From: Bradyrhizobium paxllaeri
Lineage (GTDB): Bacteria > Pseudomonadota > Alphaproteobacteria > Rhizobiales > Xanthobacteraceae
DNA length: 64,000 nucleotides
Direction of reading: 5' to 3'
NCBI RefSeq assembly: GCF_001693515.2
Contig: NZ_CP042968.1
Coordinates: 2,542,001-2,606,000 of the forward strand
Shown here: piece after piece, positions 30,078 to 40,007 of the stretch
Layout of the letters: each line of letters starts with the position of its first letter
Numbering within the stretch: the stretch's first letter is position 1
The notes under the pieces: generated by a model
Databases searched by the model: none
What the model saw: the letters and a program-made list of their open reading frames with translations, nothing else
What the model was told of the DNA's origin: nothing
Made by a program: the position numbers and the translations under genes

Positions 30078-30860
30078 CTATTTCGGCGATTGCAGGATGA
30101 CACCGTAGCGCCGGTAGATCCGCTCGACCGTGCCGTCGCCGCGTAGCCGCTCAAGAGCCGCATCAATCGCATCGCGCAGGCTGTCATCCGGGCGGACTAT
30201 GCCAACAGCGACATTCCAATTAAGGTTCGCCTCGCTCTCGTCGCGATCCAATATGCGGAGCGCCTTGTCCGGATGCGTCAGATTGAAATAGCCCGCCACC
30301 GTCGGCGTTACCGCCGCCGCGTCGATCTCATGGTTTGCCAGGGCCTCGAGGCTGTCGATCTCAAACCCGAAGGTCGACGTCGGCACACGCCGCTGGCCGA
30401 TGACCATCGCCGCCATGGATCCGACCTGAACCCCAACCTTCGTGTGTTCGTTCAGGCTCTTGAACGACGTCAACGTGCTGGCCGACGGCACAGCCAGAGC
30501 AACGCCCGTGCGATAATAGGGTTTTGAGATCCTCAAATTAGTTTCGCTTTGCGCCTCGCGATCGGCAATGACATCCAGAAGAATGTCGCAGCCGGCGCTG
30601 CGCATCTGGTACCGGGTGATAATCCAGTCGAGCTTCAGTGAGACGCCGAGCTCGCGTGCCAGCGCCTGTCCCAATTCAACCTGAAAGCCGGGAGGATCGC
30701 CGGCTTTGCTTGCGAATGGAAGCGAGTTGGGGTGAGCGCAAAGTCCGATCACGCCGGTGGAGCGGATCATGTCGAGCGATCGTGCCTGCGCCGGACCGAT
30801 CAATGCCGGACTGATCAACGCGATGGCTGCAACGACCGAGAGCGGGAGAATGGTTTTCAT
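30078..30860 (-). CDS. Periplasmic binding protein of a methanol-oxidation-type cluster (XoxJ-like)
   Basis: 260 residues. A signal peptide ends near PAQARS. The fold is that of family-3 solute-binding proteins: LDMIRSTGVIGLCAHPNSLPFASK at the start, GFQVELGQALARELGV, and DCDILLDVIADREAQ-like SAGCDILLDVIADREAQSET. It directly follows a PQQ dehydrogenase gene and a cytochrome c gene, the order seen for xoxF-xoxG-xoxJ, where the J protein is thought to help activate the dehydrogenase. By sequence alone it could be an ordinary amino-acid binding protein, but no transporter genes accompany it. Confidence 0.8.
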   Translation of the reverse strand: MKTILPLSVVAAIALISPALIGPAQARSLDMIRSTGVIGLCAHPNSLPFASKAGDPPGFQVELGQALARELGVSLKLDWIITRYQMRSAGCDILLDVIADREAQSETNLRISKPYYRTGVALAVPSASTLTSFKSLNEHTKVGVQVGSMAAMVIGQRRVPTSTFGFEIDSLEALANHEIDAAAVTPTVAGYFNLTHPDKALRILDRDESEANLNWNVAVGIVRPDDSLRDAIDAALERLRGDGTVERIYRRYGVILQSPK

Positions 30861-30896
30861 TCCGTGTCCCCGTGTGGTTGGTCGGGTCTCGGCGGC

Positions 30897-31262
30897 TCAG
30901 CCCTCGCGCGGTTTCAAGGCCCGGATGAATTTGACCATCTGGTCGATCTGCGCGTCGGTGAAGGCGCCATCGAATGCCGGCATCGCGCCTTGCTTGCCAT
31001 GCTTGATGCGGTTGCGAATATAGTCGTCGTCGCGCGGCGAATTCATCAACTGCGGCCCCTTGCCGGCAGCCCGACCGCCGTCGGAGTGGCAAAAGCCGCA
31101 AGTCCCCGCGAACACCTGCTCGACGTCGAGCGTCCCGTTGTCGGGCGCAGGGGTAGCAGGCTGCGCGTGAACCGCCATGGCGCACAGTAGCCATGTGCCC
31201 ACCACCGTAGACACTCGTCCGGCGATCTTGTTGGACTGCAATTTCAAGACGTGCCGCTCCAT
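30897..31262 (-). CDS. Class I c-type cytochrome (XoxG-like electron acceptor)
   Basis: About 121 residues from ATG 31262. A signal peptide ends near VHAQ. One haem site CGFCH is at 55-59, and the sixth ligand is probably Met 94 in GAMPAFDGAF. Likely a soluble periplasmic electron acceptor for the PQQ dehydrogenase encoded immediately upstream. The gene sits 70 bp after the dehydrogenase and 36 bp before the binding protein. The frame is open upstream into the dehydrogenase gene, but the chosen start gives a normal leader. Confidence 0.87.
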   Translation of the reverse strand: MERHVLKLQSNKIAGRVSTVVGTWLLCAMAVHAQPATPAPDNGTLDVEQVFAGTCGFCHSDGGRAAGKGPQLMNSPRDDDYIRNRIKHGKQGAMPAFDGAFTDAQIDQMVKFIRALKPREG

Positions 31263-31332
31263 TTTCCACAAGAACACTCGCTGCACGGGGAGCAGGCTTG
31301 CGCCCGCTCCCCGGCAGATCGTTTGCGATAGC

Positions 31333-33057
31333 CTATTTGAGGCTGAAGACGATGAGCGCGCCGTCGTCGCGCGGCATGCTCTTGTAGACGCCGCCGAAGT
31401 TTGGTGCATATTCGTCCGCCAACATGCCACCGAAGCCCGCGGTCACGGCAATGTATTGCTTGCCGCCGACGGAGTAGCTGACGATGCCACCCTGATGGCC
31501 GGTGCCGTTGTTGTGATTCCACAGTTCGGTTCCTGTTTCAGCATCGTAGGCGTGAATGATGCCGCGCGAATCGGGCACGAACACAAGATTGCCCGCGGTC
31601 GATAGCACACTCCCAAGCGGCGGCTCGGGGTAGCGAATCTCCCATTTCTTCGCCCCGGTCACGGGATCGCGCGCGTCGAGATGACCATAGATCTCGCCAC
31701 CCGGAGGAGGCGCCATCTTGAAATCGGCGCCGATGTTAAGCTGGGCCTGTGGAGTCGTCACCGGTGTCGTCTTCTGGATGTCGAGCGTCATGCACCATTC
31801 CTGGCCGATCTTGTAGTAGAGGCCCGTTTTCGGACTGTACGACCCGGCGTTCCAGCTGATGCCGCCACCAATGAATGGGCACAGCGGCGGGTCGGTGACC
31901 TTCCCCGCAGCGAAGTCGCGACGTCCGATCAGCGCACCCGTCTTGGGATCGATGTCCTTGACGAAGTTGATGTTCTGAACGAGCCGCCAGACGTTCTTCA
32001 CACCGAGATTGCGGTCGTAAACAAAGATGAAGCCGCCCTTGTTCGGATGGACCACGAGCTTCTGGCCGTCGCGTTCGAGCATCACGAACTCGCCGACGGA
32101 ACTGTCAAAGTCCCAGGCGTCGTGCGGCAGCTCCTGATGGTAGAACTTCAGCTTGCCGGTATCGATATCGAGACCGATCACTGAGCTCGTGTAGAGATTG
32201 TCGCCGGGACGCGCGCCTTGCGTCTTGAAATCCGGGCCCGACCAATCGTAGAGCGGCGCCGGATTGGCAGTGCCCCACAGAATCGTGTTGGTCTCGGAAT
32301 CGTAGGTGCCGGGCATCCATCCGCCGCCTCCGCCGGTGCGCCAGGAGTCACCGCCCCAGGTCTTCATTGCTTCGTCGGTGCCGGCCACCGTCAGGAATTC
32401 CCATTTCTTCTTGCCCGTGGCGGCATCGACGCCGAAGATCGGGCCGCGGCCGGGCCACTCACCGCCCTGCGCGCCGATGATCACCAGGCCCTTGGCATAG
32501 AGGGGCGCACCGGTGAAGCCGACCGTCAGCTTTTGGGAATCGATAAGCTTGGTGTCCCAGGCGACCTTGCCGGTCTTCGCGTCCAGCGCGATGAGCCGAC
32601 CGTCCACTGTGCCGACGTAGACTTTGCCTTCTCCAAGGGCGACACCGCGATTGTAAGGCGAGTGCGTCTGCCGCGCGACCAACACTTCGTCCAGTTCCGG
32701 GAAATAGTGCCAGATCACCTCGCCGGTGGCGCCGTTCAGCGCGAAGGTTCGGCTGTAGGAGCCGGTGTAGTAAAGCACGCCATCGGCCACGAGCGGCATC
32801 GACTGCACGCCGCGGGTGGATTTTCCCGGAATATGCATCCAGGCGACACCCAAGTTTCCGACATTGCTGGTGTTGATTTGAGCGAGCGGGCTGTAGTGAT
32901 GCGACTTGTACGACCCGTGATAGGTCAGCCAGTCATTCTGGCCGGCTGCCTCGATCCGCGCGGTATCAACCGTTTGAGCATGGACTGAAGATGCGCCGAG
33001 TGTCGCACCGATGGCAAGCGCAACAAATTCAACAAGATAACTTGACCGTTTCTTCAT
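31333..33057 (-). CDS. PQQ-dependent alcohol dehydrogenase, DxD type without vicinal cysteines
   Basis: 574-residue periplasmic quinoprotein; the signal peptide ends near VHAQ. Eight-bladed propeller with docking-type repeats such as GWKKW-like TGKKKWEF. Metal/PQQ ligands by alignment from memory: Glu 200 (GGEWPGRG), Asn 265 (GTANPAP), Asp 316 with a second Asp 318 in PHDAWDFD. Asp at +2 from the catalytic Asp is the mark of lanthanide-dependent XoxF/PedH enzymes. The Cys-Cys pair that stacks on PQQ in methanol and ethanol dehydrogenases is absent; the matching segment near 128-138 reads ARQTHSPYNRG. First gene of the three-gene cluster with a cytochrome c and a binding protein. GGGAGG lies before the start. 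Substrate is probably an alcohol, not proven. Confidence 0.88.
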   Translation of the reverse strand: MKKRSSYLVEFVALAIGATLGASSVHAQTVDTARIEAAGQNDWLTYHGSYKSHHYSPLAQINTSNVGNLGVAWMHIPGKSTRGVQSMPLVADGVLYYTGSYSRTFALNGATGEVIWHYFPELDEVLVARQTHSPYNRGVALGEGKVYVGTVDGRLIALDAKTGKVAWDTKLIDSQKLTVGFTGAPLYAKGLVIIGAQGGEWPGRGPIFGVDAATGKKKWEFLTVAGTDEAMKTWGGDSWRTGGGGGWMPGTYDSETNTILWGTANPAPLYDWSGPDFKTQGARPGDNLYTSSVIGLDIDTGKLKFYHQELPHDAWDFDSSVGEFVMLERDGQKLVVHPNKGGFIFVYDRNLGVKNVWRLVQNINFVKDIDPKTGALIGRRDFAAGKVTDPPLCPFIGGGISWNAGSYSPKTGLYYKIGQEWCMTLDIQKTTPVTTPQAQLNIGADFKMAPPPGGEIYGHLDARDPVTGAKKWEIRYPEPPLGSVLSTAGNLVFVPDSRGIIHAYDAETGTELWNHNNGTGHQGGIVSYSVGGKQYIAVTAGFGGMLADEYAPNFGGVYKSMPRDDGALIVFSLK

Positions 33058-33562
33058 GGGTACTTCCTCCCGTTCGTCTTGCTACATTACCTTCACCTTC
33101 TATAGTCGGGCGCCGTGCCCGATCACTTGCCGCTGCGATCGTTGTCCTGCCGCGCGCGGGATCATTCCGATTTCGTTTTTGTGAGACGCTCCATCGCCGC
33201 TCGGGCTCCGTCCCGCGCGCAAGCTAACCATTTCCCGGCCGCGGTGGGCTCGCATCTCAGCAGCCGCATCCTGAACAACTATGCGACACGATCATGTTCC
33301 CTTTGTGGGCGACGTTGATGCTGACAGCGGCATTGCCGACACCGCAATTGATGCATCGCACCATCGGCTGTCGGCCTGCCCAGCGCGCGTGTGGAGCATT
33401 CCCGGCCTACACGGGCTTTGCAGCAGTCTAGCATAGTCGCACACGCATCGGCGGACGCCCGCTTGCTGGAAACCGTGATGGAGCGCGGCACGTTGACGCT
33501 CTGCGCCAGCCTTGCCCGCCTGTGTCTGGCCGGCATGACGCCGGCCAGACATGGCAAGACTT
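33058..33562. other. Intergenic stretch with one tiny ORF
   Basis: About 500 bases between the PQQ dehydrogenase start and the serine hydrolase stop. It should hold the dehydrogenase promoter. Apart from the 35-codon ORF at 33257-33364, nothing was recognised. Confidence 0.5.
33257..33364 (-). CDS. Candidate 35-residue Cys-rich peptide
   Basis: ATG 33362-33364 to TGA 33257 encodes 35 residues with CINCG near the start and CSGCGC at the very end, so five Cys in a CxxC ... CxxCxC arrangement around a neutral middle (VSINVAHKGNMIVSH). This is what a minimal zinc-ribbon or metal-binding peptide would look like. No clear ribosome binding site. It lies 200 bp upstream of the PQQ dehydrogenase on the same strand. 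Could be chance, but five Cys in these spacings is unusual. Confidence 0.4.
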   Translation of the reverse strand: MVRCINCGVGNAAVSINVAHKGNMIVSHSCSGCGC

Positions 33563-34804
33563 CTACCGCTCAGCGTTGACGAGTTGATAGGCGCCGCGCT
33601 CGAACGCGTCGTAGGTGGCCAACGCCTTGGCGTCGGCGAACGGCAGATACTGCATCATGATCACGCCGGCGATGCCGCGTGCGGGATCGATCCAGAAGAA
33701 GGTATTGTTGATGCCGCCCCAGCTCAGGCTGCCGGGGGAACGCTTGCCCTGCACCTGATCTGATGTGATGAGGAATCCGAGCCCCCATTTGTCGCGGCCG
33801 TCGGCGATGAAGGTGAAGTCGGCGCTGCGCGGCAGTGCGGATTTCAGCGCGGGGACGGAGACCGCGCCGATGTGGTTCTGACCCATCAGCGCGACCGTCT
33901 CGGCCTTGAGCACGCGCGCCCCGTCAAGCTCGCCGCCATTGAGCAGCATGCGCACGAAGCGTCCGTAATCGTCGGCGGTCGAGGCGAGGCCGCCGCCGCC
34001 GATCGGGGAAGCAATGGTGAGCCCGAGCTGCGGGTTCTGCAGTTCGATGGCACCGTCCATGCGTGCGCCGGCGCGCTGCTGTTGCGCGACGAGGCGCAGT
34101 CTCTTGGCCTCCGGCACGTTGTAGGAGGTGTCCTCCATCTTCAGCGGGGCGAAGATGTGCTGACGGAAATAGTTTTCGAGTTTCTGGCCGGATACCACCT
34201 CGACCAGCTTGCCGACGACATCGGTAGAGGTGCTGTAGTGCCAGCGCTCGCCTGGATCGAACAGCAGCGGTCCGCCGAACGGATAGGTTTCGCCGGCGCG
34301 CGGCTTGAAATCGCGCCAGATCGTGCTGGTGAAGGGATAGGCGAGGCCAGACGTGTGCGTCAGGAACTGCCGCACGGTCGGCGGTTTCGACGCCGGGCGC
34401 AGCTGATAGGCGCCGGTCGCGGCGTCGAAGGATGTAAAGACTTTCAGTCCCGCAAGCTCCGGCAGGTACTTTTCGGCCGGGTCATCGAGGCCGAGGCGGC
34501 CCTGCTCGACGAGCTGCATCAGGGCGACCGACGTCACCGGCTTGGTCATCGAGGCGATACGAAACAGCGCGTCTGCCGCGAGCGGGCGCCCGGTCGCGAC
34601 GTCGGCGACGCCGAAGGCGCTACGATAAAGCACGCGCTCGCGATCGGTGATCAGCGCCACCACGCCCGGCACGTCCTTGCGCTCCACCGCGGCGCGCAGG
34701 CCGGCGTCGAGGGCCGCGCTCCCGGCCGAATTCTGCGCGCTCGCCGCGCCGTTCAACGCCGCAGCGCCAATGCTCAAGATCATTCCAACGGCCTTTCGAT
34801 TCAT
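33563..34804 (-). CDS. Secreted serine hydrolase, class C beta-lactamase/esterase fold
   Basis: About 413 residues from ATG 34804, preceded by GGAGG. The signal peptide ends near GAASAQ. The nucleophile motif SMTK is at 85-88, and the second catalytic motif Tyr is at 190 (HYSTSTD) where true class C enzymes have YxN; the third motif is in GGINNTFFW near the end, not KTG. This pattern fits EstB-like esterases or peptidases rather than beta-lactamases. Probably periplasmic. Stand-alone gene. Confidence 0.88.
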   Translation of the reverse strand: MNRKAVGMILSIGAAALNGAASAQNSAGSAALDAGLRAAVERKDVPGVVALITDRERVLYRSAFGVADVATGRPLAADALFRIASMTKPVTSVALMQLVEQGRLGLDDPAEKYLPELAGLKVFTSFDAATGAYQLRPASKPPTVRQFLTHTSGLAYPFTSTIWRDFKPRAGETYPFGGPLLFDPGERWHYSTSTDVVGKLVEVVSGQKLENYFRQHIFAPLKMEDTSYNVPEAKRLRLVAQQQRAGARMDGAIELQNPQLGLTIASPIGGGGLASTADDYGRFVRMLLNGGELDGARVLKAETVALMGQNHIGAVSVPALKSALPRSADFTFIADGRDKWGLGFLITSDQVQGKRSPGSLSWGGINNTFFWIDPARGIAGVIMMQYLPFADAKALATYDAFERGAYQLVNAER

Positions 34805-35165
34805 AAAAGCCTCCTTGTTGCGCTTAAGCCCGGGTCTCACCCGTGCAGCTCTCCCGAGGCTGATTTTTCTTGTTCGACGCCGGCGCAACGCAATGACGGC
34901 GACAGGGATGGGGCGCCGCATCCCTGTCGGTGCGGGACGCTAGCATTTGTGGTTGATCGAGTCTCGCATTCTCTGGACCGTGCGTTGCTCGCGTGATGAT
35001 CATGGCATGTGCCCATCGCGTTGTCCGCTTTCGATGGGAGAGTGGGCACGGGCCCAGCACCTGAAGCGTGGGGCGGATTCGCTTTCGTTAATCGGCGTCA
35101 CATCCGGGGTTGAGCAATGGCCGCTCGTCCCTGCATAATCTCCCATTCAGCCGGAGGAAACAGCA
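34805..35165. other. Intergenic stretch with a hairpin
   Basis: Divergent gap of about 360 bases. It holds an 11-bp hairpin (CGACAGGGATG at 34900-34910 with complement at 34919-34929). No other recognisable element. Confidence 0.5.
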
Positions 35166-36164
35166 ATGCAGTTACGGACCTTTGGGCGGACGGGGATGCA
35201 GCTCTCGGTGCTGGGTTTCGGCTGCGGCGCGGTGGGCGGATTGATGGTGCGCGGCGACGCAGCCGATCAGGAGCGGACCGTTGCGCGGGCGATTGCCGCC
35301 GGCGTCAATTACTTCGACACTGCGGTGCTATATGGCGATGGCGAATCCGAAAAGAATCTCGGCCGCATTTTGCAGAAGCTGAAGCCGGCCAACGTTGCCG
35401 TCGGCACCAAGGTCCGCTTGCCGCCCAGCGATCATGGCCGCATCGATGAGGCGGTGCGGACATCGCTCGAAGGTAGCCTTTCGCGGCTGCGGCTCGAGCG
35501 GGTCGACATCCTTCATCTGCACAATCCGATTACCGGGCAGGGCGGCGGACCGGCGCTGAGCGTGCGGCAGGTGCTCGACGACGTCGTGCCCGCGTTCGAG
35601 CGGCTGCGTCAGCAGGGCAAGATCCGTTTCCTCGGCATGACGGCGCTCGGCGATACCGCAGCGCTGTATCAGGTAATCGACGCACGCGCGTTCGACAGCG
35701 CACAGGTCGTCTACAACATGCTCAATCCATCGGCGGCGGACGAACTGCCGCAAAACTATCCAGCGCAGGATTATGGACGGCTGTTCGACCACACAGAGGC
35801 GGCCGGCGTCGGCGTCGTGGGCATCCGCGTGCTGGCCGGCGGCGCGCTGTCAGGTTCGGCCGAGCGTCACCCGATCGCGGGCGCCGCGCCGGAACCGATC
35901 GGTTCGGCGCTGAGCTACGATGTCGATATCGATCGCGCACGCCGCCTGATGCCGCTGGTTGAGGATGGATTTGTTTCCAGCCTGACCGAGGCCGCGACGC
36001 GCTTTGCGCTGTCGCACCCCGCGATGGGCACGATCCTCGTCGGCATGGCGACGCCACAACAATTCGAGGACGCGCTCGCGGCAGCCGAAAAAGGCCCGCT
36101 GCCGCAAGCGGCGCTCGATCGGCTGGCCGAGCTGAGGCAGGCGTTCGCTGGCGAGGCACGATGA
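35166..36164 (+). CDS. Aldo/keto reductase
   Basis: 332 residues, TIM-barrel NADPH oxidoreductase. Catalytic tetrad: Asp 51 and Tyr 56 (YFDTAVLYGDGE), Lys 82 (VGTKVRL), His 119 (ILHLHN). C-terminal cofactor-binding block near 285 (TILVGMATPQQFEDAL). GGAGGAAACAGC precedes the ATG. Reduces aldehydes or ketones, or oxidises sugars as in galactose dehydrogenase-like members; substrate unknown. Confidence 0.92.
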   Translation: MQLRTFGRTGMQLSVLGFGCGAVGGLMVRGDAADQERTVARAIAAGVNYFDTAVLYGDGESEKNLGRILQKLKPANVAVGTKVRLPPSDHGRIDEAVRTSLEGSLSRLRLERVDILHLHNPITGQGGGPALSVRQVLDDVVPAFERLRQQGKIRFLGMTALGDTAALYQVIDARAFDSAQVVYNMLNPSAADELPQNYPAQDYGRLFDHTEAAGVGVVGIRVLAGGALSGSAERHPIAGAAPEPIGSALSYDVDIDRARRLMPLVEDGFVSSLTEAATRFALSHPAMGTILVGMATPQQFEDALAAAEKGPLPQAALDRLAELRQAFAGEAR

Positions 36165-36217
36165 TGGGGCGGACGCGGGCCCTTCCATTTTAGGCGGTTC
36201 GACCGTATCTTTCACTC

Positions 36218-36444
36218 ATGACAAAGCTACTCGAAAAGCCTTGGAAGCCGTGCGGCGCCTGCCTCCCGAAGACCAGGATGAAATCGCACTCGCCATGCTG
36301 ACCCTGAGCGGCCACGAGGGGGAGCCGGAGGAAATCGATCCGGCGCACCTTCCCGCCGTGCTGGAGGGGCTCGCGCAAGCCAAGCGCCGCCAGTTCGCAA
36401 CCGATGCCGAGGTCGAAGCCGCGTTCCGTCGCTTCGAACAATGA
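36218..36444 (+). pseudogene. Frameshifted antitoxin of a type II toxin-antitoxin pair
   Basis: ATG 36218 starts MTKLLEK, then the frame breaks at about 36239; the next frame continues LEAVRRLPPEDQDEIALAMLTL and runs to 36444. Restoring one G in GAAAAG-CC would give an uninterrupted protein of about 75 residues with the acidic middle GEPEEIDPAHLPAVLEGLAQAKRR typical of short antitoxins. A TTG or GTG after the break could start a truncated form. The stop overlaps the toxin ATG, as in intact modules. Confidence 0.75.
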
Positions 36445-36732
36445 AGCCCCGCTTCACGCCGCGTGCAACTCAAGATCTAGCCGAAATCGCCGATTACGTC
36501 CGCGAACACAGCCCGCAGGCAGCGCTTCGCGTGCGGGCCGCCATTCTTGAATCGCTGCAGAGTTTGGTTCTTTTCCGCTTGTCGGGCGGCAACAGAAGGT
36601 CGAGGGTGTGCGCAAGCTGGTGACGCGGCGTATTCCTATCTGGTCTATTACACTGCTGACGACAGGGCCGAAGAAATCGTCATCCTTGCCATTCAGCATC
36701 CAGCCCGCGAGCGCGAACATTCGGATGCCTAG
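36441..36732 (+). pseudogene. Frameshifted RelE/ParE-type toxin
   Basis: Starts MKPRFTPRATQDLAEIADYVREHSP, the usual ParE/RelE opening. Frame breaks occur at about 36573 (T-run) and 36636 (C-run); inserting one T and one C restores LVLFPLVGRQQKVEGVRKLV, then YLVYYTADDRAEEIVILAIQHPARE, ending at 36732. The conserved C-terminal beta strands are present but out of frame, so no functional toxin is made unless the breaks are sequencing errors in short homopolymers. Confidence 0.8.
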
Positions 36733-36785
36733 CGTTGGACGCAGCATGCGATCCGTCGCCCTATGAAGGCCGGATGAAGCGGCCG

Positions 36786-37628
36786 TCAGGGATAACCGGC
36801 GCCGGCAATCTCCACATCGACCACGTCGATCCGTGCGGACGATTTGCGTTGCCGGAGTTCTTCGTACGACGTTGCAGCACTCAGGCAGAACAGCGTCTTC
36901 CGCTCAGGGCCGCCGAGCGCGCAGGCAAGTGCCCGGCGGCCGGGGACTTCGATGCGCTGCAATTCGCGTCCCGTAGGGTCGAGGCGGATGAAGGCGTCTT
37001 CTTCGAAGGCTGCGACCCAGACGGCGCCGTCGCCATCGAGGCAGATTCCGTCGGGGGATTTCATGCTGCCGAAGCGGGCGCGCAGCTTCAGGTCGCCGTC
37101 GGCTGCGATGTCGTAATCGGCGAGGCAGCCGCCATCCATCTCGGCCACGACGAGCCGGCTGTGATCGGCCGAGACCGCGATGCCGTTGGGGAACCGCAAG
37201 CCTTCGGCGACGACGCGCGTCGTGCCGTCGGGCATCACCAGAAGGATGCGGCCGGGAGCGCCGCGATCGGGCGGCGGCGGCAGATCGAAGCCGAGATCGC
37301 CGACATAAGCGCGCCCCAGGCCATCGACGATCATGTCGTCGATGGTGCCGGTCGCAATTTTGGAGAGGTCCGCGTAAAGCGACAGCGCGCCGTCGCGGTA
37401 GGCCAGCAGCCGCTTGCGGAACATCGTCAGCACGATCACCGTGCCATCCGGCAGTACGCCGAGGCCGCACGGTGTGTCGTCGTCGAATTTCGCATGCTGC
37501 TCGCATTCGCCTGACTGCGAGAGGCTGAGCAGCGTCCGCTCCATGCAGTCGACGAACCAGAGCCGGCCTTGATGCCAGCGCGGCCCTTCGTAGTAACGGC
37601 CGCCGTCGAGCAGGCAGCGCAGCGTCAT
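36786..37628 (-). CDS. SMP-30/gluconolactonase-like sugar lactonase
   Basis: 280 residues, six-bladed propeller. Metal ligands of the family: Glu 17-type in YYEGPRWHQGRLWFVD at the start, Asn in the FPNGIAVSADHSRLVVAE block, and Asp in SPDGICLDGDGAVWVA. Acts on lactones such as gluconolactone with Ca or Zn. The start codon lies 1 bp from the quinone oxidoreductase stop, so it is translated from the same message as the last gene of a three-gene set. Confidence 0.9.
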   Translation of the reverse strand: MTLRCLLDGGRYYEGPRWHQGRLWFVDCMERTLLSLSQSGECEQHAKFDDDTPCGLGVLPDGTVIVLTMFRKRLLAYRDGALSLYADLSKIATGTIDDMIVDGLGRAYVGDLGFDLPPPPDRGAPGRILLVMPDGTTRVVAEGLRFPNGIAVSADHSRLVVAEMDGGCLADYDIAADGDLKLRARFGSMKSPDGICLDGDGAVWVAAFEEDAFIRLDPTGRELQRIEVPGRRALACALGGPERKTLFCLSAATSYEELRQRKSSARIDVVDVEIAGAGYP

Positions 37629-37629
37629 G

Positions 37630-38598
37630 CTACAACGTCACCACGATCTTGCCGAGGTGCTTGTTGGCTTCCATGTGCTCGAACGCTTTTCCGATCTCGG
37701 CGAACGGATAGACCTTGTCGATCGGCAGTTGCAGCTTTCGCGATTCCACCGCGGCCCAGATGTCCTTGCGGACCTCGTCGAAGATTTCGCGGACTTCCTC
37801 GATGGTGCGGGTGCGGAAGGTGACGCCGATATAGTTGATGCGGCGGGCGGCGTGGAGATCGAAATTGAAATCGGCATGGGTGCCGCCGAGCCGGCCGACA
37901 TTGACGATGCGGCCCTTGACCTTGGTGGCCGCGAGGTTCTGGTTGGCGACCTTGCCGGAAACCTGGTCGACGATCAGGTCGACGCCCTCGCCATTGGTCG
38001 CTTTCAGCACCTGATCAACCCAGCCGGGATCGCTGGAATCGATTGCAAGATCGGCGCCGAACTCCTTCAGGCGACCGCGGCGCATCGCATCTGTCGACGA
38101 GCCGATCACGAGTTTGGCGCCCTTGAACTTTGCGATCTGCATCGCCATCAGGCCGACGCCGGAGCTGGCGCCCTGGATCAGCACGCTCTGACCCGGCTGC
38201 AGCGCGCCGTTGGTGACGACCGCGTTGTGCATGGTGGCGAGCGCGACGGGGAGGGTGGCAGCCTCCTCGAAATTCATGTTCGAGGGCGCGCGGAACAGCC
38301 GGCCGTGGTCGGCTAGCGTGTATTCGGCGAACGCAGCACCGCCGGAGCCCATGATCTTGTCGCCGACCTTGACGCCTTTTGCATCGGGCCCGAGGTCGGC
38401 GACTTCGCCCGCCCATTCCATGCCGAGCACGGTGCCGATGCCGCCGGCCGCGCCATGCACATGACCCTTGGTCATGCCGAGGTCGGCGCGGTTGAGGGCG
38501 CAGGCATGGACCTTGACCAGCACCTGCGTGCCCTTCGGCGTGGGTTTTGCAACCTCGGTGATTTCGGCGCCGTTGGCGCCATAGACATAGGCTTTCAT
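37630..38598 (-). CDS. Quinone oxidoreductase / MDR zeta-crystallin-like protein
   Basis: 322 residues of the medium-chain dehydrogenase/reductase superfamily. The NADPH motif lies in IQGASSGVGLMAMQIAKFKGAK near 145. No catalytic or structural zinc Cys set is present, which places it with NADPH:quinone oxidoreductases rather than alcohol dehydrogenases. N-terminal GroES-like part has PKGTQVLVKVHACALNRADLG. Lies between nitronate monooxygenase and the lactonase on the same strand. Confidence 0.9.
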   Translation of the reverse strand: MKAYVYGANGAEITEVAKPTPKGTQVLVKVHACALNRADLGMTKGHVHGAAGGIGTVLGMEWAGEVADLGPDAKGVKVGDKIMGSGGAAFAEYTLADHGRLFRAPSNMNFEEAATLPVALATMHNAVVTNGALQPGQSVLIQGASSGVGLMAMQIAKFKGAKLVIGSSTDAMRRGRLKEFGADLAIDSSDPGWVDQVLKATNGEGVDLIVDQVSGKVANQNLAATKVKGRIVNVGRLGGTHADFNFDLHAARRINYIGVTFRTRTIEEVREIFDEVRKDIWAAVESRKLQLPIDKVYPFAEIGKAFEHMEANKHLGKIVVTL

Positions 38599-38664
38599 GG
38601 GCTCTTCTCTGTTGTTGAGCGAACAGACTGCCTGTTCGGCGGTCTCTCTTCTCGCAAACGCCGC

Positions 38665-40007
<1,343 letters not shown>

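Noticed and set aside
33563..34804. Antibiotic-resistance beta-lactamase
   Set aside because: SxxK is present, but the YxN and KTG motifs of class C enzymes are not; fits an esterase or peptidase of the same fold.
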